From: DATARH01 sp963773625
GTDB taxonomy: Bacteria > Pseudomonadota > Alphaproteobacteria > ATCC43930 > CGMCC-115725
NCBI GenBank assembly: GCA_963773625.1
Contig: CAVZCJ010000001.1
Coordinates: forward strand, 62,001 to 126,000
Reading direction: 5' to 3'
Length of the DNA stretch: 64,000 bases
The position numbers and the translations under genes were made by a program. Shown piece by piece: positions 9,255-17,367 of the stretch (position 1 is the first letter of the stretch; every line of letters begins with the position of its first letter). The notes beneath the pieces were generated by a model, which was not told the origin of the DNA, ran no database searches, and worked only from the letters and a program-made list of their open reading frames with translations.

Positions 9255-9578
9255 ATGCTGTCCGGCAGTGGGAGTTCTGTTCATGGCCCATTCCACCGGC
9301 TCGAGAACCAGACTACACAGTCCGCAGCCGTTGCAAATCAGCAAGTGCAGTCCCAACAAGTTTGGGGTCGTGCCGCACGCTGGAGCCAACTGCGCGCCGT
9401 TAAGGCCTACAAAGGACCTTTACCCGCTGGTAGGAATGGGATCGGGTTCATGACAGCTATAGCCCCATCTGGTAACTGTCCGTATAATATCTTCTGGTAC
9501 GAGGGTTCTCCGGGTGTCTCCGTGAATGCGCAAGGTTATGCGGTAATTCCGGCGACAATCACGAAGAAGGTGCCGTGA
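9255..9578 (+). CDS. Hypothetical protein, first gene of an unknown two-gene cassette
   Basis: 107 residues from ATG 9255, with a ribosome site GGGAGG at 9239-9244. The N-terminal third is rich in Gln/Ser/Ala and looks like a flexible linker. The C-terminal half is compact (GRNGIGFMTAIAPSG, then WYEGSPGVSVNAQGYAVIP) and looks like a folded beta-rich domain. No family is recognised. Its stop overlaps the start of the next gene (ATGATG). A competing GTG frame at 9202 with AGGAGG is mentioned among the rejected items. Confidence 0.5.
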   Translation: MLSGSGSSVHGPFHRLENQTTQSAAVANQQVQSQQVWGRAARWSQLRAVKAYKGPLPAGRNGIGFMTAIAPSGNCPYNIFWYEGSPGVSVNAQGYAVIPATITKKVP

Positions 9579-9907
9579 TGGCTATCAGCCAAGTCACTTT
9601 TAATGATCTCGGGCACGTAGATTTCGTGCCTCAGGCGGTGCTGCGCAGTCCGGTGGACTATTTTGCGAGGCGCTTGGGCTATAAGTTCGAGAGTGACTGC
9701 GACGACTTCGACGAGTACGAGAGCGCGTTCTTCAAGTTGGACAATGACACCCCGTTTGGGCTGATCCATTACCGCGGTAACCCGCCGGAGACGACGACGA
9801 TTTACGTGAATCGCTCGCTACCCGCGGATGCGGCTCGCCGTCTTATTCGCCGGATAATTCATGATTTCGATTTACCGGATGCGGCCGCGGAATCGGTCCG
9901 CGACTAA
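9578..9907 (+). CDS. Hypothetical acidic protein, second gene of the cassette
   Basis: Small acidic protein (about 109 residues) starting at ATG 9578, right at the stop of its partner. The sequence has a conserved look: VDYFARRLGY, DDFDEYESAFFKL, FGLIHYRGNPP, then a helix-rich end. Size, acidity and coupling resemble an immunity or antitoxin partner, but this is only a guess, and no family is recognised. It ends the operon; a long repeat-rich non-coding region follows. Confidence 0.55.
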   Translation: MAISQVTFNDLGHVDFVPQAVLRSPVDYFARRLGYKFESDCDDFDEYESAFFKLDNDTPFGLIHYRGNPPETTTIYVNRSLPADAARRLIRRIIHDFDLPDAAAESVRD

Positions 9908-9936
9908 AAATAAGTCGTTTTTGAAAATTCGAGCCG

Positions 9937-9975
9937 GCGGCCCGGTCGGCCCGGTTACCTGTAAGGTATTGAAAT
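9937..9975 (+). repeat. 39-bp direct repeat, copy 1
   Basis: GC-rich part (GCGGCCCGGTCGGCCCGG) followed by TTACCTGTAAGG and TATTGAAAT. It matches copy 2 (9995-10033) at 38 of 39 positions, with a 58-bp period. The TTACCTGTAAG core is itself a near-palindrome (TTAC...GTAA). Confidence 0.9.
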
Positions 9976-9994
9976 CATTGGACGGCCCGGTCCA

Positions 9995-10033
9995 GCGGCC
10001 CGGTCGGCCCGGTTACCTGTAAGTTATTGAAAT
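9995..10033 (+). repeat. 39-bp direct repeat, copy 2
   Basis: Second copy of the 39-bp unit; it differs from copy 1 by a single base (GTAAGT in place of GTAAGG). The two lie in the same orientation between the replication operon and the terminase-side operon. Confidence 0.9.
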
Positions 10034-10424
10034 AGCTACTTAGCCTGGTTGCGGCCCGGAGGGGGCGCGACTACCCCCTATATACCCCCTGCCGCCCAAG
10101 GGCGCGCGGCTTGGGCCGGCGCCTAGGGCCGGACCTCTTGGCCAGGATCATCCAATCCAACAGGGCTGCGACAACCGCCGCAACGCCGCAGCTGCGCCTG
10201 GCGCAATACTTTTACCGCTGGCAGCCTGTCGACACCCGGCGGCAGCACAACCATCTCGCCTCCGCCATCCCAAGTAAACCCGGCACCCGAACCTACCCGA
10301 CCGCTATTACGCGGTTAGCGGCTACGCCTTATATAACAATGGCTTACGGTCCATCGTGCCGCAATGGCTAACGAGCAGCTAACGGTCGCCGCTTTGCGCG
10401 CCCGCCGTCATCCACCGCAGATAA

Positions 10425-10451
10425 AGTAAACTAAGGTAAACGGAAGTAAAC
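10425..10451 (+). repeat. Three GTAAAC iterons at 10-bp spacing
   Basis: AGTAAAC, GGTAAAC and AGTAAAC begin at 10425, 10435 and 10445, so one copy falls on each helical turn. Such phased repeats are typical binding arrays for a replication initiator or a cooperative repressor. Which protein binds is unknown. Confidence 0.7.
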
Positions 10452-10554
10452 GTATGTAGTTATCATTGCCACCAGCAAAATAACGCTTATGAAAACGGCG
10501 GGTTAGGCGTAATATATGCGCCGGTTATCCGCTACTTGTCCGCTGGATACATTG

Positions 10555-10941
10555 ATGAAGTCTCGCGGTGTCGGTCCACACAGTCGTCCTTACCGCCTCG
10601 CCGCGCTGGACGGGCGCACCCACGCGGCGCGGTTGTTCGCCGATTTCCGCGCGAGCTTGCTTGAGCATCTCGGCCCGGCACCGTCGGTGACGCAGCTGGC
10701 GCTGATCGAGCGGGCGTGCTGGGTGCATCTGCGTTGTTGCCTGATGGACGCCGAGATCGCCGCCGGCACGCTCAGCGAGCAGGATAGCCGGCAATATCTG
10801 GCCTGGGCCAACACGGAGCGCCGCATCCTTGGGCAGCTTGACCTGGAACCGGCCGCCACGCCCCAGATGACCTTCACCGAATACACCGCGGCAATCGACG
10901 CCCGCAAGGCCGCAGCGCAGCAAGGGGAGGCCGCAGATTGA
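10555..10941 (+). CDS. Hypothetical phage-type protein preceding the terminase
   Basis: 128 residues from ATG 10555 (ATG 10516 would add 13 residues but has no ribosome site). The middle (LFADFRASLLEHLG, then QLALIERACWVHLRCCLMD) is helical and regular. Proteins of this type often stand ahead of a terminase large subunit, and a small-subunit-like role is possible, but I see no firm HTH. It opens the second operon of the element. Confidence 0.55.
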   Translation: MKSRGVGPHSRPYRLAALDGRTHAARLFADFRASLLEHLGPAPSVTQLALIERACWVHLRCCLMDAEIAAGTLSEQDSRQYLAWANTERRILGQLDLEPAATPQMTFTEYTAAIDARKAAAQQGEAAD

Positions 10942-11042
10942 GCGTCTTCCAATAAATCTTCGCTAAGGCCCATGCGGGCCGCCACCGCAATGCCAGCGCT
11001 GAGGCGGCGCTTGAGTTGGTGTGGGATGGATATTCGCGGTCC

Positions 11043-11315
11043 ATGCCGCCTTTCACCAGCATCGAGGACATCCAAGCTTACTACCTCGCGCAGGGGCCGA
11101 AGGGCGCGCAAGCCTACATCGCCGCAGCACTGCGCATCGGACTCTCCCGGCACCACGGCATCACCATCAGCCATGACGAGGAGATCATGCTGCTCGGCGA
11201 AATCTATGACGGCCGCATCGATCCGCAGGATGACGATGCCGGTGACCAGGCCGCGGTCTTTATCGAGGCCTGGCGACGGCGCCCGAAGTTCGGGTGCAAA
11301 CGCGGACGGCAGTGA
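11043..11315 (+). CDS. Small hypothetical protein before the terminase
   Basis: 90 residues from ATG 11043 (TTG 11016 is possible and the frame is open further upstream). Helix-rich, with GAQAYIAAALRIGLSRHHGITISHDEE. Its TGA shares a base with the terminase-like gene's ATG at 11315 (TGATG), indicating coupling. No domain is recognised. Confidence 0.55.
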   Translation: MPPFTSIEDIQAYYLAQGPKGAQAYIAAALRIGLSRHHGITISHDEEIMLLGEIYDGRIDPQDDDAGDQAAVFIEAWRRRPKFGCKRGRQ

Positions 11316-12897
11316 TGGACATCGCCGACCTCATCACTGACCGACGGCTTCTCGGACCCTTTTTCGCCGGATCGAGTTGGGACCGCTGGCGCGCCGTGCT
11401 CAAGGCCAGCTATGGCTTGCCGCTTTCCGACGTCGAGTTGCCCCTGTTCAAGGAAGTCGCGGGCGACCGCGCACCACCGCTCCGTCCGGTCCGAGAAATC
11501 ATCATCTGCGCTGGGCGCGGCGCGGGTAAGGATGCGATCGCTAGTGCTATCGCCGCCCATGCCGCGATCAGCCTTGACCCGTCCTGCCTCAGGCCGGGTG
11601 AAAAAGGGTCTGTGTTAGTAGTTGCCAACTCAAAGGATCAGGCGGCGATCGCTCGCGACTACACGGCCTCCTATTTCGAGCGCATACCGATGCTTTCGCA
11701 GATGGTCGCCGGTCCGACCGCCGACGGCGGAATCCTGCTCAAGAACGGCGCCGAGATCATCACCGTCGCAAACAGCATGAGGGCGCCGCGGGGACGGCGG
11801 ATCATCTGCGCGATTTTTGACGAGTGCGCAACCTGGAGAAGCGACGAAAGCGCGACTCCGGACCACGAAGTCGACGCGGCGGTCGCCCCGAACTCGCGCG
11901 CCACCCTGGCGCGATGAAGATATTGATCAGCAGCCCGTACAGGCGCTCTGGATTGCTGTACGAGCGCTGGCTGGCCGCCTTCGGCAAGAACGACGCCGAC
12001 GTGCTCGTCATCCACGGCTCCTCCTTGGCGTTTAATCCGACGCTCGATCCGGCCATCATCGAGGCCGAGCTGGCGAAGGACCGCGCCCGCGCCGGTGCCG
12101 AGTATTTAGCCGAGTGGCGCGACGACATTTCTTCCTTCGCCTCCGCTGATCTCGTCGCCGAGCTAATTGACCACGGAATCTACGAGCGCCCGCCCGAGCC
12201 GCGCGTCCATTACGTCGGCTTCGCCGATGAATCCTCCGGCCAGGGCACGGATGCAGCACGCTGTCGATTTGCCATCTGGACGCAGAAAACGCGTCATTCA
12301 AGACGTTGTGGCGGTCTTCAAGCCACCCTTCAGCCCACACGACGTAATCGCCGAGAAGGCCGCCACCCTGCAGCGGTACCGCGTCTCGCGCGTCACAGGT
12401 GACGGTTGGGCGCTCGGTCTCGTCGCCGACGCCTATCGCGCGAACGGCATCCGCTACGAGCGGAGCGAGTCCGACAAGTCTACGCTTACATCGCCTTCAT
12501 GGGCTCGATCAGCGCCCGCAACGTCGTGATGCTCGACCACACGCAGCAGCGCACCGAGCTTCTCGGGCTTGAGCGCAGAGCGGGTTTCGGAGGCAGGGAG
12601 CGAGTAGACCATCCCGCGCTCGCGAATTGTCACGACGATGCAATCAATTCCCTGGCCGGCGCCGCCGTTCTAACTGCTGGCCGTCGCCCGCCGCTCAAGA
12701 TCACTGCCGCAACCCTGGAGCGCGCCCGAGTTCGGCCGCGCCGCCGCCCCGCCGGCGCCGCCCCCGGCGAACGCCAACACTCCCGACGCCCCGCAGCCGC
12801 CCCCGTCCAAGTACCGCGCCGCGATCAACCGCCTGCGCAGTCGCGGCGCGACGCCGTCCTGGGCGGCCGGCAACTACCATCTGCGAAAAGCCCGATG
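11315..12897 (+). pseudogene. Terminase large subunit-like ATPase/nuclease, several frame interruptions
   Basis: Reading across frames gives about 527 residues. The N-terminal ATPase has Walker A CAGRGAGKD (about residue 65) and Walker B-like IICAIFDECATW (about 165). After a break near 11890 come ILISSPYRRSG and GASEYLAEWRDD-type sequence, then YVGFADESSG. Later frames give VTGDGWALG and the HDDAINSLAGA segment. Asp in GFAD, Asp in GDGW and the HDD fit the RNase H-like nuclease of TerL. A Pro-rich tail ends at TGA 12895-12897. At least four breaks are visible (about 11890, 12260-12290, 12478, 12720). TerL packages DNA into capsids; here no capsid genes follow. Confidence 0.6.
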
Positions 12898-12909
12898 AGA
12901 GGAACATCC

Positions 12910-13456
12910 ATGCCCACCCCACTTTCCCCGACCGCCCGCGAGCTCGCCGGCTGTCTGTGGACTTTTCTGACCCCGCGATTGGCACAAGACCAGTCGGTGG
13001 CCGATCTCAATCTTTCGGCCATCCTCAGCGGCGTGACACACGCCAACTTCTCCAGCCAGATCTCGGCCATCACACGCCGGGTGAAGGCCGTCACCCGCCG
13101 CCGGCTCGCACTCGACGCCGATCTGGATGACCTGCCGAACATGCTCGACGACTTCGCGGAGAAGCGCGAGCAGGGCGACCAGGAGCCGGAGGGAACCCGA
13201 CGCCGAGAGCTCCGGGCGTCATTGCCGCGCGATCTTGACGCTGTTCGGCAAGCTCGACGGCCAGGACCGCGCGTCGGTACTCGCGAACATGCAAGAGATG
13301 GGCGAAAGCGACGTCCACCGCTTCCCGGGCGAGCCGCCCGTCGCCGCGCCGCAGGACCGCCGCCGTCGGTTCGCGCACGACGCCGCGCTGTCCCCGGCCC
13401 GGCGCGCCTTCGAACGCCGCTTCCCCAGCAGTAGCCGCATAACCACGATTTTGTAG
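12910..13456 (+). pseudogene. Hypothetical phage-type protein, one frame interruption
   Basis: ATG 12910 follows a GAGGAA ribosome site 13 bp after the terminase-like stop. The first frame (helical, with LAGCLWTFLTP and LSAILSGVTHANFSSQISAITRR) runs to about 13190. A second frame then carries LTLFGKLDGQDRASVLANMQE and ends at TAG 13454-13456. Intended length is about 182 residues. No family is recognised; context suggests an element structural or packaging-associated protein. Confidence 0.5.
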
Positions 13457-13468
13457 AAGGAGACTTAA

Positions 13469-13907
13469 ATGGCTTACGAACAGATCGACGCGAGCGAGGC
13501 GATGCTCCGCGTTCGCGCCCTCCTTGAGCAGATGACCGAAGAGGACGGCAACGAGTTCATCAAATGCTGGCGACGGCCCTCGCCGACAACGGTGAACCGG
13601 CCGAGGATGCCGGTCGTCGGCTGGGCCGCCGGCTCGGGCGCGATCAACCCGCCGATTTCCCGGAATCCCGACCGCCGGCGGCGGCATGGTGCCGCTGTCC
13701 AATTTGCCCGAGAGCGAGCATATCGAAGCGCTCGACCGCGCCTCCCGTCGCCGCGCGAACATGGCGAGGGACGCTGCGATCGACGCGTGGCTACGCCGCG
13801 CCGGCTCGCCACGCCTCGCGCTCGACGCCGCGAGCAAGGGGTTTGCCGAGCGCTACGGAAAGAACGGTGCGCGTTTCGGTTTTAATGGAATGCCGGGACC
13901 AGGTTGA
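13469..13907 (+). pseudogene. Hypothetical phage-type protein, two frame interruptions
   Basis: ATG 13469 has a clear AAGGAGA ribosome site (13457-13463). The intended protein of about 146 residues runs through three frames: MAYEQIDASEAMLRVRALLE, then from about 13562 MLATALADNGEPAED, then from about 13686 MVPLSNLPESEHIEALDRA to a TGA at 13905-13907. Both breaks look like one base lost from short homopolymers (AAA and CCC). Unknown function. Confidence 0.5.
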
Positions 13908-14542
13908 TGCCCGCCATCCTCTCACCGGAGCGCCGGCGCCTGAGCGATGCGATCACCCGCTACAACGAGGCCTCCGCCTACCTCGCTGGTGCGCACGCGG
14001 CCGGCGCCAAGGCTCACGCCGCCGTGCTCGACCTCGTCGACGCGGTGGACGCCGCCGAGGCCGCCCTACGGGGAGCGCAGGCGAACGCGCCACGCGCCCG
14101 TCTGGCGTCTCTGTTGGGCGAGAAGCTCGCCGAGGCCACGGTAGAGCAGGCGCAAGCCACGCTCGGGAAGGCCAACGCCGCGCTCGAAGCTGCTCGGCGG
14201 GACGAGCAGCTTGTGGACCAGGAAATCGCGCGCATAGAGAAGCAGCTCGAATGGGTCGAGCTCGGTCGCAGCGAGGCCTTCGCCGCTGTAATCAATGCCG
14301 AGCCGGGCGTCGCCGCGCTGCTGGCCGAATGGAACGACGTGCGCGCCAGGGCCGTCACGATCGAGGCGGCGCTCGGCCCGCTGGCGCGCGGCCTGCCCCC
14401 CAACTGGAATTACATCAAGGAATTCGAGGCCGACCGCGACTTCGTCGCGCTGCTGGCGAATTCGGTGAAGGCGCTGGAGACTGAAGCCGCCGCGCCCTTC
14501 CCTACCGACCCGCCCGCGCCAGCCCAGCGAGAGGCGGCGTAA
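13907..14542 (+). CDS. Coiled-coil hypothetical protein of the phage-type operon
   Basis: 211 residues from ATG 13907, which shares a base with the stop before it (TGATG). Residues about 10-130 are Ala/Glu/Leu-rich with heptad-like spacing (AEATVEQAQATLGKANAALEA), typical of a long coiled coil. The end is Pro-rich. It resembles scaffold- or portal-associated helper proteins only in composition, so function is open. It is the last clear gene of the operon. Confidence 0.6.
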   Translation: MPAILSPERRRLSDAITRYNEASAYLAGAHAAGAKAHAAVLDLVDAVDAAEAALRGAQANAPRARLASLLGEKLAEATVEQAQATLGKANAALEAARRDEQLVDQEIARIEKQLEWVELGRSEAFAAVINAEPGVAALLAEWNDVRARAVTIEAALGPLARGLPPNWNYIKEFEADRDFVALLANSVKALETEAAAPFPTDPPAPAQREAA

Positions 14543-14857
14543 TGACTTCGCGCACCCCGCAGAATTTCCCGATGAGGTTCACGGGGGCGCGCTGTGGTGT
14601 AGCCCGGCCGATGGCGCGCGAGGTACTCCTTTCCCTTCGCCACCGAGGAGATCGGCGCAAGTGGCTCGCTCGCCTTGGTGCGGTCTCTCCTCTTGCTAGC
14701 TGAGGCGGGCTCTCCACCAATGACCACCAAATCCTTTTGTCACCATGCCGGCGCGGAAGCGTTGTCACGCAATTTCGGCTTTCGACCCAATTAACAGACG
14801 CTCGGATCGGCGCTCATCGCCCGCACCTGGGTAATCATTTTTTGCCGGGCTGCCGGA
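14543..14857. other. No convincing gene
   Basis: Between the coiled-coil gene and the remnant on the minus strand only short frames exist, such as a 53-codon ATG frame at 14542 with arginine-rich, low-complexity product. I see no RNA gene, repeat or clear promoter. Confidence 0.4.
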
Positions 14858-15037
14858 TCATCCCAGCGGGGCCTTTGTGGCTTCGCTCATCTTTGCCCGG
14901 CTGGCGGGGCTGCTGATTGCAGCTCTCCATTTCGCACCTTCAATCGGATCGGCCCACCGCGCCTTCGCCTGGGCGCGTTGTTGCTCACGCATCTCGGGAG
15001 AAACCGGCGCTCGCCGGCCAGGAAGGCTTCGTCTCAT
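14791..15037 (-). pseudogene. Small DNA-binding-like ARWADP-repeat protein, copy A, interrupted
   Basis: Minus-strand ATG at 15037 gives a product containing QAKARWADPI, and the frame stops at 14858. One extra C near 14870 moves the rest out of frame; without it the protein continues KARWDDPAARQKMITQVRAM to TAA at 14791. The repeated A(R)W-DP units with following RxKM helix look like short modular DNA-binding repeats of homing-nuclease type. A related intact copy lies at 17368-17595 with the same upstream region. Confidence 0.5.
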
Positions 15038-15051
15038 CCCCTTGGCCTGCG

Positions 15052-15144
15052 AAAGAGGCGGCCGGCGGCCTGTGGGGGAACCGAGCCCAAGGTGGGTTTA
15101 TGGGGTACTGGATGTACCACGCTCATTTTAGATCAAATGCGACG
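15052..15144 (-). repeat. Conserved upstream region of ARWADP gene, copy A
   Basis: Closely resembles 17611-17703 in the same orientation. On the minus strand it reads TTTGATCTAAAA, then a GGTAC-5-GTACC inverted repeat (15104-15118). It precedes both copies of the small minus-strand gene and may be their promoter/operator, or part of the duplicated mobile unit. Confidence 0.6.
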
Positions 15145-15161
15145 CCAGTGACCACGTCCCG

Positions 15162-15175
15162 CATACGATCGTATG
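15162..15175 (+). promoter_or_regulatory. CATACGATCGTATG palindrome in element
   Basis: Perfect 14-bp palindrome. It matches the CATACAATTGTATG palindrome in front of the chromosomal XRE gene (22167-22180) at all but the two central-flank bases, and both have G before and A after. A shared binding protein is inferred. Confidence 0.5.
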
Positions 15176-15277
15176 ACCGCTTTTGATGCCCCAACGCGCA
15201 CCTCAATGTGTGCGCACGGACCGGGCCGCCGCGCCTTGTGGTTCAGGCGCAGCCCACGCGAGAGCCACAAGGCCGCG

Positions 15278-15554
15278 CTAATAACCGGCCGCGACGGGTT
15301 CGTACTGATCAAACGATGCAAAGCAGTCCTGGCGCAGCGCCTGGACGAAATCGATCGGATTACATTCCTTGCGCATCCGATAATGCCGAAACCCCATATT
15401 GATTTCGAGTAAACGATCATAGGCGGCGCTGCGGGCATTATTCTACTCCGGCGTCTCGTAGGTATAGCGCATCGGTTGAAGCCGCCATCGCAGACACCGT
15501 TCCCAGCAGCCCTATCGTCGCAGCCGCGCTGAGTAATCGCACATACTTGGGCAT
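15278..15554 (-). pseudogene. Small exported protein, frame interrupted
   Basis: ATG at 15554 with an AAGGAGA ribosome site starts a typical signal peptide (LLSAAATIGLLGTVSAMA). The frame ends after 38 codons. The continuation in another frame (RYTYETPE, then AAYDRLLEINMGFRHYRMRKE, ending at TAG 15278) has one internal TAG near 15443. The whole reads as a secreted protein of about 90 residues damaged by one shift plus one stop, or by two sequence errors. Function unknown. Confidence 0.45.
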
Positions 15555-15608
15555 GGAAGTTTCTCCTTGATCTGTGCCCCTCAACGAACATTCATCATCA
15601 GAGGCGCT

Positions 15609-15905
15609 CTAGCAGGCGTAGTAGCGTTGATAGTATGGGTCCCAGCAACTACGAGGCGCATACGGGTAGTACGCCGGGGGCGGTGGGTAATACGCGCCCG
15701 GGTAGTAGCCATAAGGTCCGTAATATGGTCTGGCGGCCAAGGTGCCGAGCGCGAACGCGCCCAGCCCAATGCCGACGGCTGCGCCGGGGCTTATGCCTCC
15801 GCCAGCATGCGCGGTCTTCGGTGGCATCATGACTGCGACTGCGCTTAGAAGCGCGGAAGCGATGACGAGGCTGCGGAACCAACCCGGACGATTACGTGAG
15901 ATCAT
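15609..15905 (-). CDS. Small exported Tyr/Pro-rich protein
   Basis: 98 residues from ATG 15905, preceded by GAGAGGGG. A signal peptide with core SLVIASALLSAVAVMMPP ends near AHA-GGG. Then come a Gly/Ala-rich segment that could span or touch a membrane and a Tyr/Pro-rich tail (YYGPYGYYPGAYYPPPP) ending in Cys. Such proteins are common surface or periplasmic proteins of alphaproteobacteria with no known function. Confidence 0.65.
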   Translation of the reverse strand: MISRNRPGWFRSLVIASALLSAVAVMMPPKTAHAGGGISPGAAVGIGLGAFALGTLAARPYYGPYGYYPGAYYPPPPAYYPYAPRSCWDPYYQRYYAC

Positions 15906-15935
15906 GCATGTCCCCTCTCGGTTCAAAAAGGTCGC

Positions 15936-16190
15936 TTAGGGATCAATAACAAACTGGTGATGGCCCAGATACGCAGCGCTCGGCGGCGTTGCGGCGCCAG
16001 CGAACAAACCCGTCGCCCCGCCAATGGCAGCACCAAGCCCGACCGGCCCGCCGGCAATGGCAGCAATGGCGGCGCCCGTCCCGGCGCCAAGCGCTCCGGT
16101 GCTGACGGCGCGGCAACCTGGTGTCATGCCGCAGCCCGCAAGCCCTAAGGCTGCGATGATCAATAAGACCGATGCTCCCCGCGACCTCAT
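15936..16190 (-). CDS. Small glycine-zipper lipoprotein
   Basis: 84 residues from ATG 16190, chosen over GTG 16199 because GGTGGAG stands at the right distance. The signal sequence ends in a lipobox LAGC (lipidated Cys about residue 20). The body has repeated GxxxG units (GALGAGTGAAIAAIAGGPVG), typical of glycine-zipper outer-membrane lipoproteins. Lies 30 bp upstream of the Tyr/Pro-rich exported protein on the same strand, so they may share a transcript. Confidence 0.7.
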   Translation of the reverse strand: MRSRGASVLLIIAALGLAGCGMTPGCRAVSTGALGAGTGAAIAAIAGGPVGLGAAIGGATGLFAGAATPPSAAYLGHHQFVIDP

Positions 16191-16199
16191 GTTCTCCAC

Positions 16200-16549
16200 C
16201 TATCGAGTTCCCCGTGCACTGCTTAGGGAACGTAAAACGCGAAGTCGATGACGCGTTTGTATCATTTTGTAACTGGGAGCATCGCGCGCCGAAGCGGGAT
16301 CCGATCGGAGCGGCGGATCTATGGCAACCTGCACAAAGCGATGGCCCACATCCTGAGCATTCAGGTCCCGATCGCTGACATCGCATCAAAACGGCTGCTA
16401 TCTGCGCATAGGCGAGAGCCCGGCGCGCAGAACGAATGGTCCGCCTACCCACCAAAGCGAAAATTCAAATTGGGTCGCCTCGGACGCGCCGGCGATGAGC
16501 GGGGGTGGTGGTGCCTTGGGCTTCTGCAGCTGAGCGGTTAGGCTGCGCA
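16200..16549. other. No convincing gene
   Basis: Frames here are short, overlapping and compositionally random. The last 10 bp next to 16200 hold the ribosome site of the minus-strand lipoprotein gene. Nothing else is seen. Confidence 0.4.
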
Positions 16550-16666
16550 ATGCGCGGCTCACTCGAACCCGGCTCACCCCTACGAACCTTTTTGGGACAT
16601 GTCGTTCTCGTCGTTGGCCCGGCGCTGGTCGTGCTGGCGATGTGGGCGTTCGCCCCCGCTGACTAG
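16550..16666 (+). CDS. Possible 38-residue single-pass membrane peptide
   Basis: ATG 16550 to TAG 16664-16666 encodes a short peptide whose second half is one strong hydrophobic helix (GHVVLVVGPALVVLAMWAF) after a short polar start. No clear ribosome site. It could be real, since it lies among small exported proteins on an element, but length alone gives weak support. Confidence 0.25.
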   Translation: MRGSLEPGSPLRTFLGHVVLVVGPALVVLAMWAFAPAD

Positions 16667-16755
16667 CGATGCGGAGCTGATCGCCGCCTCGGACGCGGGG
16701 ACGAAAGTGTCTCTTGAGACGTTGTCTAAAGTGGCATCAGGCCAGGAGGCTACTC

Positions 16756-17019
16756 ATGCAACTTACGCAACGACAACTCGGATGGCTACTCGCGCTCGTG
16801 CTTATAGCGGCGGGTATGCCTAATCTGGTTTGTGCTCAACCTTATGCGCAGCATGGTCCCTGGGACAACTGGGGATGGGGCTGGGGATATCATACCGCTG
16901 CAAATGGTCCCTGGAACAATTGGGGTTGGGGCTGGGAGCGGGAACATCGCGATTGGGATCGTGACCACCATGACCAAGATCGTCATGATTGGGACCACGA
17001 CCGCGATCATCGTCGTTAA
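16756..17019 (+). CDS. Exported Trp/Gly-repeat protein with His/Asp tail
   Basis: 87 residues from ATG 16756 behind a strong CAGGAGG site. A signal peptide (LLALVLIAAGMPNLVCA) is followed by two copies of GPWxNWGWGW and a tail rich in His, Asp, Arg and Trp (REHRDWDRDHHDQDRH). The His/Asp tail could bind divalent metals. It resembles short YXWD/GWGW-type periplasmic proteins of unknown role. Confidence 0.65.
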   Translation: MQLTQRQLGWLLALVLIAAGMPNLVCAQPYAQHGPWDNWGWGWGYHTAANGPWNNWGWGWEREHRDWDRDHHDQDRHDWDHDRDHRR

Positions 17020-17046
17020 GCCCTCGGCGTCGCTCGACCCGTTTCG

Positions 17047-17238
17047 CTAGCCGATAGGTTTCTTGGGGCGCCGTCTACTGGGCGGTAAGGGCACCTCGTC
17101 CGCCGGTGCGAGCTTCTGCAGCGCCGATTTGATCGGTGCCAACCTCGGCGCTAGCGGGTAGCGCTGCGTGCGCACGTACTCGCGGGCGACCCTGGCGAGC
17201 GCATTTCGTTCCTCGTCGGTGAGATAGAGCTTGGGCAT
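17047..17238 (-). CDS. Small hypothetical protein
   Basis: 63 residues on the minus strand. The sequence has a regular helical part (LTDEERNALARVAREYV) followed by YPLAPRLAPIKSALQKL and a Pro/Arg/Lys tail. The pattern is one I associate with small conserved alphaproteobacterial proteins of unknown function, though no named family is recalled. Convergent with the Trp/Gly-repeat gene. Confidence 0.5.
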   Translation of the reverse strand: MPKLYLTDEERNALARVAREYVRTQRYPLAPRLAPIKSALQKLAPADEVPLPPSRRRPKKPIG

Positions 17239-17367
17239 CGCCGGATAAAGAGCGGGCCGGCTATCTTGGCAGTACAGGCCGGCCCGAGTTTATTAGGGGA
17301 TGTGCCCATGCAAGGCACGGGCACACGATAAGGTTAATGTGGTCGAGCGCAAGGCAAGGCTGACCCT

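Larger units (their letters stand above)
9908..10515 (+). promoter_or_regulatory. Repeat-rich non-coding control region of the element
   Basis: About 600 bp without a convincing gene. It holds two 39-bp direct repeats (9937-9975, 9995-10033), several GGTTAGC/GCTAAC motifs (10310-10380) like those at the element's ends, and three GTAAAC iterons spaced exactly 10 bp apart (10425-10451). Layout between the replication operon and the phage-type operon suits an origin or a major regulatory region. Role is inferred. Confidence 0.55.

Noticed and set aside
9202..9453. 83-codon GTG frame with AGGAGG site before the two-gene cassette
   Set aside because: The product is low in order, Ser/Pro-rich and overlaps the better-supported frame at 9255-9578.
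9930..10040. CRISPR array
   Set aside because: Only two repeat copies with a 19-bp gap; no leader or cas genes.
10111..10371. 86-codon open frame in the repeat-rich region
   Set aside because: Random composition, no ribosome site, and it lies within the control region.
12406..13434. 342-codon open frame
   Set aside because: It merges a terminase fragment, out-of-frame Arg-rich sequence and the start of the next gene; not one protein.
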